From JARRKC01 sp037388505 (GTDB lineage: Bacteria; Acidobacteriota; UBA6911; RPQK01; JAPXNP01), in contig JARRKC010000009.1 of the NCBI GenBank assembly GCA_037388505.1, forward strand, positions 1-64,000: a stretch of 64,000 nt of DNA, given 5' to 3'. The translations under genes were made by a program, and so were the position numbers. Within the stretch, counting starts at the first letter, position 1, and every line of letters begins with the position of its first letter. The notes beneath the pieces are model-generated. The model was not told the DNA's origin and searched no databases. It saw only the letters and a list, made by a program, of their open reading frames with translations. Of this stretch, positions 33,155 to 40,959 are shown piece by piece.

Positions 33155-34000
33155 ATGTCAGCGAGACCTTATTGGCTCATGATTCTGGCGCCGCTGTTCA
33201 TCGGAGCCATGTTGGCTCAGAACTCAGACCGGCCCGCGCGTCCGACACGCGATGAGAGACCGGCGCAGGTGACGGCTCCAGCCGCCACCAGTGTGGCGCG
33301 CACCCGTGTTACCGTCCCTACCTCGTTGTCCTCGATTCACGGCAGCCAGGGACCGGCGATCCCTGTCATCAGCACACCTTCGGGTCACGGCCCCATTCCC
33401 GTTCAAGCCTATGGCCGCGATATGGACATCTCGGTCGGCGACTGGTATCGATGCAACTATTTCGTCGAGCGGTTGATGCGAGACTATCGTTTCGCCCATG
33501 GATACGACTACCTCTGGCGTTACGCTCAGGGCGATTCGCCCTTGACCCCGGAAACCCTGGCTCTGGCGCTCAAGAGTTCGTCCTCCGCTTCGCGTGACCT
33601 CAACCTGCACGCGAATCATCTCAACCACCTGATTGCCTCGTACAAACGGGGCGAAATCGGTCGCGCCACCTTCAACCAGGAGGTGCGGACGACGACCCGT
33701 CAGATTCGCGATTCGGCGAAACGGATCCGCAACGACTTCTACCTCGGCTATCTCGATCTCGGCAGCAAGGTGGACGTTCCGGACTACGACGAGCCCATGT
33801 CCCTGACCGAATTGCAGGAGCTCGCGGCGCAGCTGCTCGAGGCGGCCCAGAGTATCGATGGAACCCTCACGGGATTCTTCCATCGAGACCTTTCCCGGGT
33901 GGTCAGCGTGAAGGACCTGCAGAGCCCTTCAACTGAATCCAGGTCGAGACAAATCGATCAGCTGGCCAAATTGATTGAAAGATCGAGCACGCGGCTTTAG
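33155..34000 (+). CDS. Exported helical protein of unknown function
   Basis: A 281-residue protein preceded by AAGGAG and with a short signal peptide (YWLMILAPLFIGAMLAQ). A low-complexity Pro/Thr/Ala linker (residues ~22-75) leads to a helical region: DWYRCNYFVERLMRDYRFAH, then SRDLNLHANHLNHLIASYKR, then RQIRDSAKRIRNDFYLGYLD, then LTELQELAAQLLEAAQSIDG. I do not recognise a family. The segment around residues 125-215 looks like a four-helix bundle. It is probably periplasmic. Confidence 0.65.
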   Translation: MSARPYWLMILAPLFIGAMLAQNSDRPARPTRDERPAQVTAPAATSVARTRVTVPTSLSSIHGSQGPAIPVISTPSGHGPIPVQAYGRDMDISVGDWYRCNYFVERLMRDYRFAHGYDYLWRYAQGDSPLTPETLALALKSSSSASRDLNLHANHLNHLIASYKRGEIGRATFNQEVRTTTRQIRDSAKRIRNDFYLGYLDLGSKVDVPDYDEPMSLTELQELAAQLLEAAQSIDGTLTGFFHRDLSRVVSVKDLQSPSTESRSRQIDQLAKLIERSSTRL

Positions 34001-34087
34001 CCCGCATTCCTACCGGACTCCCACGGCTGCGCCGGGGCCTGGTGAGGAATACGGGCACGCTTGACGACTGGGGCCGGATGCGCTGAG

Positions 34088-34116
34088 TTGTTGGCGAACT
34101 CTGAATCCGCTATACT
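34088..34116 (+). promoter_or_regulatory. Sigma-70-type promoter for the 34132 gene
   Basis: TTGTTG (34088-34093) and TATACT (34111-34116) are separated by exactly 17 bp. The expected start point near 34123 leaves only about nine bases before ATG 34132, so the mRNA would be nearly leaderless. No ribosome site is visible in CCCGCACACGCG, consistent with that. Confidence 0.6.
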
Positions 34117-34131
34117 CGACCCGCACACGCG

Positions 34132-34887
34132 ATGGAAGATCGCTACTATGTTCAGCTTCGGCAGGCCGGGCCTGAGGAATTCTACCGCTCAATAAACGAT
34201 CCCGAGGATACCCTTTACGACATCATCTGGGACCTCTTCGAACGGTTGGTCATCGAACCCGGCGAAGTCTTCGACAGCGATTTCAGCGAGAACAACCAGT
34301 TCCGCTACGCCATCGACTCCACGTCGACCATGGAGTTCTTTCCCAACTCGAGCTACTTCGAGAAGAGGCTGGACCCGAGCCCATATGAAGACGACAGTGA
34401 CGCCGCGGGGATTCATCTCCAGTTCACGATCCTGCCTGAGATGAGCTGTCTGTTTTCGGTGGGCTTGCAGATCTGGGGCGCCGCTGAAAGACAGGCTTTC
34501 AAGAATCTATGGTCGATGCACCGTCGTCTGCTTTCCGATCTCCTCAAGCGGTGCAAGCCCATGGTTGCGCACCGGATTCCCTTTCCGGCCGTCGATTGCG
34601 CGCAGTCGCTCGACGCCCTGCTCGACAACTACTTGAACGTGCGGGACCCCGAGAACTTTCTCTCGCTCCAGTACTCGTTTGCCCAGGCCGATCAGGCGGA
34701 CGCCGCGCAGGACTTCATGGTCACGATGGCTCTGCTGTATCACGCGATTCGAGGGTACTGCCAGGACCGCCAGGATATCCTACTGGGAGCCTATGACCGC
34801 ATGAAGGAGTTCTACTGCGGGCGCATCCCGGAACTTCCCGTACCGCTTCCCTGCGTCGAAATCACGATCGTGGCCGACGCCGACTGA
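34132..34887 (+). CDS. Cytosolic protein of unknown function
   Basis: A 251-residue acidic protein without signal or membrane segments. It opens EDRYYVQLRQAGPEEFYRSI and has FEKRLDPSPYEDDSDAAGIH, LQIWGAAERQAFKNLWSMHR and DFMVTMALLYHAIRGYCQDR. No motif ties it to a family I know. The start ATG at 34132 is supported by the promoter at 34088-34116. It is followed by comF after 77 bp on the same strand, and the two may be partly co-transcribed. Confidence 0.6.
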   Translation: MEDRYYVQLRQAGPEEFYRSINDPEDTLYDIIWDLFERLVIEPGEVFDSDFSENNQFRYAIDSTSTMEFFPNSSYFEKRLDPSPYEDDSDAAGIHLQFTILPEMSCLFSVGLQIWGAAERQAFKNLWSMHRRLLSDLLKRCKPMVAHRIPFPAVDCAQSLDALLDNYLNVRDPENFLSLQYSFAQADQADAAQDFMVTMALLYHAIRGYCQDRQDILLGAYDRMKEFYCGRIPELPVPLPCVEITIVADAD

Positions 34888-34964
34888 TCGGCGGGTTCGA
34901 CGACTCGGGGCCGCTTACCACAACTTGCCACAGGTCGAACGTTAATAGTCTGTGGAGGCTGCCT

Positions 34965-35705
34965 TTGATCGCGATGCTGCGGCGTTTGTTTCGCTGTTTC
35001 TTCTACCCTCAGGTCTGCTGCCTGTGTCAAAGTTGGGTCCACTTTGAGGATCCTCGCCCGCTTTGCGATCGATGTCTGACCTCACTGCGGCGCCTTGACG
35101 GTCCGCTCTGTCCGGTGTGCGGGATTCCCGTTCCCACGGATATTCTCGGCGAGGGGTACGTCTGTTCCTCCTGCCGTGAACAGGCCCCTCCCTTCGACAA
35201 GGCCAGGGCCTGGGGACTCTATGGGGATCTCTTGCGCAAGACCATCCATCACTTCAAGTTCGAGGGACTGCGTCACCTGGACATCCCACTCGGCAATCTG
35301 CTTGCGGAGGTGTTCAACGAGCATTTCTCCGAGGAGCATCCCGAGATTCTGGTTCCGGTCCCGATCCATCCCCGCCGACATCGGGAGCGTGGCTACGATC
35401 AGACACTTCTGCTGGCCCGAAGACTGTCGCGCCTGTGCGGTCTGCCCGTCGATCGCTCGACCCACAGGTGCCGGCATACGTCACCGCAGTTCGGCCTCAA
35501 TCTGGGCGCGCGACGGAGCAACCTCCGCGGTGCGTTCTCAGTCGATCCGGGACATCAGTTGACGGGACGAAGGATCCTGATTGTAGACGACGTCATGACC
35601 ACGGGCACCACCGTGGGAGAGCTGGGGAAACTCATCAAGCGGTCGGCGCGCCCGGAATGGCTGGGAGTCTTGACCGTCGCCCGTGTTTTTCACTACTCGG
35701 ACTAG
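34965..35705 (+). CDS. comF: ComF-family phosphoribosyltransferase-like protein
   Basis: A 246-residue ComF protein. The N-terminal zinc-ribbon is visible as CCLCQSW, LCDRCLTSL, LCPVCGIPV and CSSCREQ. The phosphoribosyltransferase fold follows: YGDLLRKTIHHFKFEGLRHL, then ILVPVPIHPRRHRERGYDQT, with the PRPP loop ILIVDDVMTTGTT near residue 215. ComF/GntX proteins assist DNA uptake or use of DNA as nutrient, and here no other competence gene is near. Its end overlaps the convergent DksA-like gene by 4 bp. Confidence 0.9.
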   Translation: MIAMLRRLFRCFFYPQVCCLCQSWVHFEDPRPLCDRCLTSLRRLDGPLCPVCGIPVPTDILGEGYVCSSCREQAPPFDKARAWGLYGDLLRKTIHHFKFEGLRHLDIPLGNLLAEVFNEHFSEEHPEILVPVPIHPRRHRERGYDQTLLLARRLSRLCGLPVDRSTHRCRHTSPQFGLNLGARRSNLRGAFSVDPGHQLTGRRILIVDDVMTTGTTVGELGKLIKRSARPEWLGVLTVARVFHYSD

Positions 35706-36064
35706 CGCAACTGCCGCCGCTCCTCCAGTTCCTGGGCCTTGACGCTCAACCGAGCCCACGGGATCGCCTCCAGTCGTCTCCGCTCGATGGGCTCACCGGT
35801 CTTTTGACAGACACCGTAAGTTCCCTCATCGATACGCTCCAGAGCCGCATCGATCTCCTGCAGCAGCTTCCGGTCGGCATTGCTGAGGCTGAACAGAAAC
35901 TCCTTCGTATAAGTCTTGGATGCCTGATCGAGAAGATCCATCGCCTCTCCGCCGTTGGAGTCCTCATCACGACCATACTCTTCGGTCTTGCGGACACGGT
36001 TCAAAACTTCGGCTTTTGCCTCCACCAATCTATTCCTAAAGTGTTCGATATCTTGCTTCTCCAT
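35702..36064 (-). CDS. DksA/TraR-like protein lacking most zinc ligands
   Basis: A 120-residue DksA/TraR-family protein. The coiled-coil arm (DIEHFRNRLVEAKAEVLNRV to NADRKLLQEIDAALERID) ends with the globular part EGTYGVCQKTGEPIERRRLE and AIPWARLSVKAQELE. In classical DksA this part has four zinc cysteines, but here only one remains, with Thr, Ser and Ala in the other sites. Such zinc-less variants occur naturally and can still bind RNA polymerase's secondary channel. An acidic tip pair (DEDS) is present in the arm. ATG 36064 has AGGAGA upstream. It follows rlmH by 9 bp and is probably co-transcribed. Confidence 0.85.
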   Translation of the reverse strand: MEKQDIEHFRNRLVEAKAEVLNRVRKTEEYGRDEDSNGGEAMDLLDQASKTYTKEFLFSLSNADRKLLQEIDAALERIDEGTYGVCQKTGEPIERRRLEAIPWARLSVKAQELEERRQLR

Positions 36065-36073
36065 CACATTCTC

Positions 36074-36544
36074 CTACTTGTGATAAGACATACCCTTGAG
36101 GATCGTCAACGCGCGATACACCTGCTCGAGCAGGACGATCCTCGCAAGTTCGTGGGGCAAGGTCAGCCGGCTCAACGCGAGCTTGAGATCAGATTCTTCG
36201 AGAATTCCCTCGGGAATGCTCAGGAAACCTCCAGCCACGAACGTCAACCGATCAACAGGCCGGCTCAACATATCGCCAAGGAAGGAAGAGAACTCAGTGC
36301 TCTTCATCTCGCGGCCTCGTTCATCAAGGCTGATCAAGTATGAGCCGTCTCCAATGCTGCGGCGGAGAGCTGCCTCTTCCCGCCTCAGCTGTGCAGCATG
36401 GGCCCGCGGATCGCTTTTCTTCAACTCCGGAACCGCCGATAAGTGCGACGGAATCATCCGTCGAATTCGCTCGAAATAGCGACGCTCCAATTCAGAAAAG
36501 CGAGGGTCCTTGGTGGCTCCGATCCATAAGAAATTCAGCTGCAC
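36074..36544 (-). CDS. rlmH: 23S rRNA pseudouridine-1915 N3-methyltransferase RlmH
   Basis: A 156-residue SPOUT methyltransferase of RlmH length. It modifies pseudouridine 1915 in helix 69 of 23S rRNA. Landmarks: LNFLWIGATKDPRFSELERR, then YLISLDERGREMKSTEFSSF, then LTFVAGGFLSIPEGIL (knot) and the C-terminal LTLPHELARIVLLEQVYRA with ILKGMSYHK, where the terminal YHK is characteristic. GTG start. It lies downstream of rsfS after a 141 bp gap with no visible feature. Neighbours are all ribosome-assembly genes. Confidence 0.93.
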   Translation of the reverse strand: MQLNFLWIGATKDPRFSELERRYFERIRRMIPSHLSAVPELKKSDPRAHAAQLRREEAALRRSIGDGSYLISLDERGREMKSTEFSSFLGDMLSRPVDRLTFVAGGFLSIPEGILEESDLKLALSRLTLPHELARIVLLEQVYRALTILKGMSYHK

Positions 36545-36685
36545 CTACAAAAAGTCCCAACAACATACAGGATTTTGTTTTCGAGAGCAAGTCAGGTGAT
36601 TCCGGCCCGGATCGGCCTGACTGACGGGGCTTTCAGGGGCCATTTGGACAGGCGTACTCCACGGGGTTGGAGGCACACTGAAGGA

Positions 36686-37048
36686 TCAGGCGATGAGTGA
36701 TTCGGGCTCCAGACGTACCCCATCATTCCAAAGCCGCTCCAGCTTGTAGAATTCGCGAGCTTCCGGCAAGAAAATGTGGACGACACAGTCGAGGTAATCG
36801 ATGAGAATCCACTCGGCTTCCCGGTAGCCCTCGATGTGATTCGGCAGAAGATGGTCTTCATTCTTGAGACGTTCTTTGATCCCGTCGCAAATGGCTTGGT
36901 TCTGCCGCTGGTTGAATCCCTGACAAAGGATGAAGAAATCCGCAAAGGAAGAAATCTGCGAGATGTCGAGAATGACGATCTGCTCTCCTTTCTTTTCTTC
37001 AATGACCTCGCAGATCTTCTTCAGCAGTTCCTTTCTGTTGTTCTTCAT
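36686..37048 (-). CDS. rsfS: Ribosomal silencing factor RsfS
   Basis: A 120-residue RsfS (DUF143) protein: KKGEQIVILDISQISSFADF, then FILCQGFNQRQNQAICDGIK, then EGYREAEWILIDYLDCVVHI and FLPEAREFYKLERLW. It binds L14 and blocks subunit joining in starvation. ATG 37048 gives the family's usual length. It overlaps the 3' end of nadD by 50 bp, more than usual, so translation is coupled. Confidence 0.93.
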   Translation of the reverse strand: MKNNRKELLKKICEVIEEKKGEQIVILDISQISSFADFFILCQGFNQRQNQAICDGIKERLKNEDHLLPNHIEGYREAEWILIDYLDCVVHIFLPEAREFYKLERLWNDGVRLEPESLIA

Positions 37049-37697
37049 AGAGTCGATACTTCCGAATGTAACGATAGACTCGAGAACCGAGGTCGGTTCT
37101 CGGCGGCCTGATGCCCCGGCAGAGCTCGTCACGGATCCCCGTAGAACTGACGGGTGGTGGATTCAGAGGCAGGATGAAGGCCGACCCTGGATTCAATTCC
37201 GGACATTCACCGGGCTCCAGAGTCTGGATCAACATCTTCAACTCGGGGCCAATCTTCAGATCGCTCAAATCGACTTCAACGCCTGATCGTGGCACGAACA
37301 CCAAACAGTGTTCGCGGAAGAGCCTATCACATTCCCTCCACAGATGGATCTCACGAAGTGAGTCCGCTCCGGCGAGAAAGCAGACCCGGCGGCCGGGCTC
37401 GTGCGCCAGCGCACTCATCGTGTCGATCGTGTAGGAGGGTCCTTCACGATTCAATTCGGTTCTGGAGACGTACAGATTCGGATAGGCTTCGGTTGCCAGT
37501 ACCGCCATCGCGTGCCGATGGTATCCGTCCGTGATACGTACCTTTCCCTTATGGGGCGGTATCCTGGCCGGCACGATGAGCACATGGTCGAGTTTCAGCC
37601 GCTCGGCCGCCCCGCGGGCAATAGCCAGGTGTCCCCCATGGAAAGGATCGAAGGTGCCTCCCAGCACGCCGACTCTCAACGTTCCTGTCTCTCGCAT
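36999..37697 (-). CDS. nadD: Nicotinate-nucleotide adenylyltransferase
   Basis: A 232-residue NadD. It makes deamido-NAD from nicotinate mononucleotide and ATP. Motifs: VGVLGGTFDPFHGGHLAIAR with the HxGH-type signature, IPPHKG, ELNREGPSYTIDT, FLAGADSLREIHLWRE and the C-terminal VSSTGIRDELCRG with YRYIRKYRLYEE. ATG 37697 lies inside the obgE 3' end (22 bp overlap), and its own 3' end overlaps rsfS by 50 bp. The obgE-nadD-rsfS-rlmH order is conserved in many bacteria. Confidence 0.93.
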   Translation of the reverse strand: MRETGTLRVGVLGGTFDPFHGGHLAIARGAAERLKLDHVLIVPARIPPHKGKVRITDGYHRHAMAVLATEAYPNLYVSRTELNREGPSYTIDTMSALAHEPGRRVCFLAGADSLREIHLWRECDRLFREHCLVFVPRSGVEVDLSDLKIGPELKMLIQTLEPGECPELNPGSAFILPLNPPPVSSTGIRDELCRGIRPPRTDLGSRVYRYIRKYRLYEEQQKGTAEEDLRGH

Positions 37698-38677
37698 AGG
37701 CGGATCAAACGTTCCTTCAACTCCTCGATGCCTCGGCCCGTGGCCGAGGAGACGGCCAGGAACTCGATACTTCGCCGCCGACAAAACTCCTCGAGGACAG
37801 CCAGCTTCGCCCGGTCTGCTATGTCCAGCTTCGACGCCACCACCAGCTGAGGTTTCGCGACGAGTTTCTCATCATACAACCGCAGCTCCCGATTCACCTT
37901 TTCGAATGCCTCGATCGGGTGATCCGGGCCCAGCGGCCCCACATCGATGAGCTGAACCAGGATGCGGCAACGCTCGATGTGCCGAAGGAACTGGTCTCCC
38001 AGCCCACTCCCTTCATGAGCTCCCTCGATCAGTCCGGGAATGTCGGCCACGACCAGTGAGCGGAACTCATGGTAGACCATCACCCCGAGTTGAGGACTCA
38101 GAGTAGTAAACGGGTAATCCGCCACTTTCGGTCGCGCCGATGAGAGGGCCGAAATCAGGGTTGATTTGCCGGCGTTCGGATAGCCGACCAACCCGACGTC
38201 CGCCAGAACCTTGAGCTCCAGAACGATCCAAAGTTCCTCGCCCTCTTGTCCAGGTTCCGCCACCCGCGGAGCCTGGCGAGTGGCCGTAGCAAAGGCAGCA
38301 TTACCGCGTCCCCCACGCCCCCCACGGGCGACCAAGAAACTCTGTTCCGGCTCGGTGAAGTCGAACAACATTTCGCCGGTTTCCGCGTGGAGTACCTGCG
38401 TTCCGACCGGCACCTTCACCATCAGATCCACTCCGCTGCGACCGTGCCGTTTGTTTCCCTCCCCGTGGGCGCCTCGTTGGGCTCGAAAATGTTGACGGTA
38501 CCGGAAAGAAAGGAGCGTGTTCAGCTGGGGATCCGACTGCAGAACGACATCACCGCCGTTGCCGCCGTCACCGCCGCTGGGACCACCTCTGGGAACGAAC
38601 TTTTCACGTCGAAAGGCCACGCAGCCGTTTCCACCGTCGCCCCCTCTGACCTGAATCTTCGCCCGATCGATGAACAT
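37676..38677 (-). CDS. obgE: Obg-family ribosome-assembly GTPase
   Basis: A 333-residue Obg protein. The glycine-rich Obg fold (1-158) begins MFIDRAKIQVRGGDGGNGCV and includes GGPSGGDGGNGGDVV. The G domain has P-loop GYPNAGKSTLISAL, switch DYPFTTL, DIPGLIEGA, SKLD for NKxD (SKLD deviation also seen in other Obg proteins) and SSATGRG. It lacks the C-terminal OCT domain. It acts in 50S assembly and stress control. It is separated from rpmA by a strong terminator. Confidence 0.95.
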   Translation of the reverse strand: MFIDRAKIQVRGGDGGNGCVAFRREKFVPRGGPSGGDGGNGGDVVLQSDPQLNTLLSFRYRQHFRAQRGAHGEGNKRHGRSGVDLMVKVPVGTQVLHAETGEMLFDFTEPEQSFLVARGGRGGRGNAAFATATRQAPRVAEPGQEGEELWIVLELKVLADVGLVGYPNAGKSTLISALSSARPKVADYPFTTLSPQLGVMVYHEFRSLVVADIPGLIEGAHEGSGLGDQFLRHIERCRILVQLIDVGPLGPDHPIEAFEKVNRELRLYDEKLVAKPQLVVASKLDIADRAKLAVLEEFCRRRSIEFLAVSSATGRGIEELKERLIRLCERQER

Positions 38678-38710
38678 GCGCCAAATCGGCCGCAGGCTGC
38701 CACTTCGAAC

Positions 38711-38744
38711 AAAAAAGGCCGTAGGAGGATATCCTCCTACGGCC
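38711..38744 (-). terminator. Intrinsic terminator between rpmA and obgE
   Basis: On the minus strand GGCCGTAGGAG, loop GATATC (itself able to pair) and CTCCTACGGCC form a 14 bp perfect palindrome directly followed by TTTTTT. It lies 22 bp past rpmA and 34 bp before obgE, so it would end most ribosomal-protein transcripts and limit obgE expression. Confidence 0.92.
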
Positions 38745-38765
38745 CGGTGACAGCTTCGCGGAAGC

Positions 38766-39023
38766 CTAGTCGGAAGCCACTACGGAGACAAACTTGCCGA
38801 GCCGCCCCCGCTGCTTGAACTGAACTCGCCCGGTGGCCACGGCGAAAAGGGTGTCGTCTTTCCCGCGGCGCACATTGAGACCGGGTTTGAAGGGCGTCCC
38901 ACGCTGCCGGACGAGGATCGAACCGGCATTGACGAATTGCCCGTCGTGTCTCTTCACTCCAAGCCTCTTGGATTGACTATCGCGTCCGTTCTTTGAGCTT
39001 CCCAGCCCCTTCTTATGAGCCAT
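38766..39023 (-). CDS. rpmA: 50S ribosomal protein L27
   Basis: An 85-residue L27. The N-terminus MAHKKGLGSSKNGRDSQSKR is canonical, with no cleavable leader as in Firmicutes. It continues LGVKRHDGQFVNAGSILVRQ, then RGTPFKPGLNVRRGKDDTLF. It reaches into the peptidyl-transferase centre. Sits 35 bp after rplU and is followed by the terminator at 38711-38744. Confidence 0.97.
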   Translation of the reverse strand: MAHKKGLGSSKNGRDSQSKRLGVKRHDGQFVNAGSILVRQRGTPFKPGLNVRRGKDDTLFAVATGRVQFKQRGRLGKFVSVVASD

Positions 39024-39058
39024 GGACTCTATACCTTCCTGTTGCGGTGCTATTCCCT

Positions 39059-39517
39059 TTATTCTTCCGCAGACTCCGTCTTTTTCTGAGACTCCTCAAC
39101 CGGTGCCGCCGCAGTCTCGGCAGACGGAGTCGGCTTGGAAGGGGCCCCTGCTTTCGCCTTCGACTTCCGTTCGGCCTTTTGGGCCGGCGGGGGCGCCGAT
39201 GACCCTCCCGATTGGATCTCCTCGACCCGAACTCGAGTCAGCAACTGTCGATGTCCAGTCCGCCGACGATACATCTTCCGCTTCTTGTACTTGAAAACGA
39301 CGACCTTGTCGCCCTTACCTTGTTCGACGATCGTTCCCAGGACGCGAGCACCTTTGACGGTGGGGCCTCCAACTGCCTGATCATCGTCGCCGCCGAGGAA
39401 AAGGACCTGATCGAAGACGACTTGATCCCCTACCTCCCCGGAAACCCGTTCGACATCCACTACCGCACCCTTCGTCAGGCGATACTGCTTGCCACCCGTG
39501 CTCACTACTGCGTACAT
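39059..39517 (-). CDS. rplU: 50S ribosomal protein L21 with C-terminal extension
   Basis: A 152-residue L21. The ordinary protein spans residues 1-~102: MYAVVSTGGKQYRLTKGAVV, then VLFLGGDDDQAVG, then KVVVFKYKKRKMYRRRTGHR and QLLTRVRVEEI. About 50 extra residues follow, rich in Ala, Pro, Lys and Glu (APPPAQKAERKSKAKAGAPS, then ESQKKTESAEE), likely a disordered tail. First gene of the rplU-rpmA pair, with a strong promoter at 39584-39613. Confidence 0.95.
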   Translation of the reverse strand: MYAVVSTGGKQYRLTKGAVVDVERVSGEVGDQVVFDQVLFLGGDDDQAVGGPTVKGARVLGTIVEQGKGDKVVVFKYKKRKMYRRRTGHRQLLTRVRVEEIQSGGSSAPPPAQKAERKSKAKAGAPSKPTPSAETAAAPVEESQKKTESAEE

Positions 39518-39583
39518 GGATTTCCCTCAAACTTCCAGAAAAGGTCTCTATGGCCAGAACTGTCTGTCCGGCGAAAGAAGATG

Positions 39584-39613
39584 ATTATAGCGACAGACCG
39601 AAAGCGCTGTCAA
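39584..39613 (-). promoter_or_regulatory. Consensus sigma-70 promoter of rplU-rpmA
   Basis: On the minus strand a perfect TTGACA (39608-39613) and a perfect TATAAT (39584-39589) are 18 bp apart. The predicted start near 39577 leaves about a 60 nt leader before the rplU ATG at 39517. It is the best promoter match I found in the window. Confidence 0.85.
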
Positions 39614-39633
39614 AACGGAGCCTCGAAAGCGCC

Positions 39634-40950
39634 TCACTTGCGCCAGAACATGGGCGTGACGACAACCAGAACCGTATAGAACTCCAAGCGGCCGGCCAGC
39701 ATGCAAAAGCTCAGCGTCCATTTGGACAACTCGGGAATATGGGCGTAGTTGTCGACCGGCCCGACCGAACCAAGACCGGGTCCGATGTTGAACATGGCGG
39801 CCGACACCGCGGAGAAGGCGGTGATCAGATCCAGGCCCGATGCAGTAAGGATCAGGCACGCTGAGAAGTTAATGATGAAGGCCAGATAGATCAGATTCAG
39901 GACACTGGCAATCGTTCCTTCTCCGACGGCATTCCCCTCGAGACGGATGGCGAACACGGCCCGCTTCTCCGCCATCTTCCGGAACTCCCGACCGATGACT
40001 TTCAACAACAGAACGATGCGCGCCACCTTCATTCCGCCCGCCGTAGAGCCCGTACAACCGCCGATAAACATCAGCATCAGGAGCACGAATGTCGCCACGG
40101 GAACCCATTGCGCGAAGTTCGTGGAAGAAAAGCCCGTGGTCGTCATGATCGATACCACCTGAAAGAGCGCCTGCCGGAAGGAGGTTTCAAGCGGCAAGGT
40201 CGATCCCGGTACGATGGCCAGCATGATGGCTCCGGTTTCAATGGCCGGACTTTGGAAGGCTTCGATGCTCAGGCCCCTGGTGGAGAAACCACCGGTCGCC
40301 ATGGTGGCAAAGGATTGGCAGACAGAATCGAAGGGCGTCATGCCGGCAAAGCGCAAAGCCACATACTCGACCAGTGTCAACACCACGTAGATCTTCCAAA
40401 GCGAGAGCGCGGTCTCTGCGATCCTCGGCCTCAGCTTTTCGGATCGAGCCCCGGAGAACTCGGCACGATACAGCTCCATTCCGCCGGTTCCGATCAGGGG
40501 AAGAATGGCGATTCCGAGCAGGATGATCCCCATCCCTCCCAGCCAATGGGTCATGGCCCTCCAGAGGAGCAGGCTGTGGGGCAGCGCCTCGATATCCGTG
40601 AGGATCGTGGCTCCGGTCGTGGTGAAGCCGGACATCGACTCGAAAAACGAGTCCGTGAAGGTCCCGACATAGGAAGAGAAGAAGTAGGGAAGCCCGCCGA
40701 GCACCGCCGCGGCAACCCAGGCCAGCGCCACCAACAGAATGCCTTCGCGACGATTGATTTCGTGAGGATCACTTCGCCGCAGGAAGACCGCTCCGGCACC
40801 TACCGCTCCGCCGATCAGCAGCGAGACCAGGAGAGGATAGACGCCGGCGTCACCCTCGACGACTGCAAACAGCAAGGGGGCGATCAGACTCGCTGCGATA
40901 CCGATGATGAAGTACCCCAGCAACTGAACGATTGCAGGCCATCTGATCAC
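39634..40950 (-). CDS. trkH: TrkH-type K+ transporter with an internal deletion
   Basis: A 438-residue TrkH/KtrB-family potassium channel subunit. Selectivity-filter repeats are visible: FESMSGFTTTGATIL, LGGMGIILLG, FATMATGGFSTRG, VVSIMTTTGFSST and MFNIGPGLGSVGP. In the family, about 45 residues normally lie between the helix after the third filter and the ALFQV segment before the fourth. Here IETGAIMLAI joins directly to VPGSTLPLETSFRQALFQVV, so most of helix M2 of repeat C and M1 of repeat D appear missing without a frameshift. GTG start. It follows trkA by 9 bp. Activity is doubtful if the deletion is real. Confidence 0.88.
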   Translation of the reverse strand: MIRWPAIVQLLGYFIIGIAASLIAPLLFAVVEGDAGVYPLLVSLLIGGAVGAGAVFLRRSDPHEINRREGILLVALAWVAAAVLGGLPYFFSSYVGTFTDSFFESMSGFTTTGATILTDIEALPHSLLLWRAMTHWLGGMGIILLGIAILPLIGTGGMELYRAEFSGARSEKLRPRIAETALSLWKIYVVLTLVEYVALRFAGMTPFDSVCQSFATMATGGFSTRGLSIEAFQSPAIETGAIMLAIVPGSTLPLETSFRQALFQVVSIMTTTGFSSTNFAQWVPVATFVLLMLMFIGGCTGSTAGGMKVARIVLLLKVIGREFRKMAEKRAVFAIRLEGNAVGEGTIASVLNLIYLAFIINFSACLILTASGLDLITAFSAVSAAMFNIGPGLGSVGPVDNYAHIPELSKWTLSFCMLAGRLEFYTVLVVVTPMFWRK

Positions 40951-40959
40951 GGGAACTAC

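Noticed and set aside
36568..36640. Possible terminator or small RNA between rsfS and rlmH
   Set aside because: GGCCCGGATCGGCC can pair only briefly and no T-tract or promoter accompanies it.
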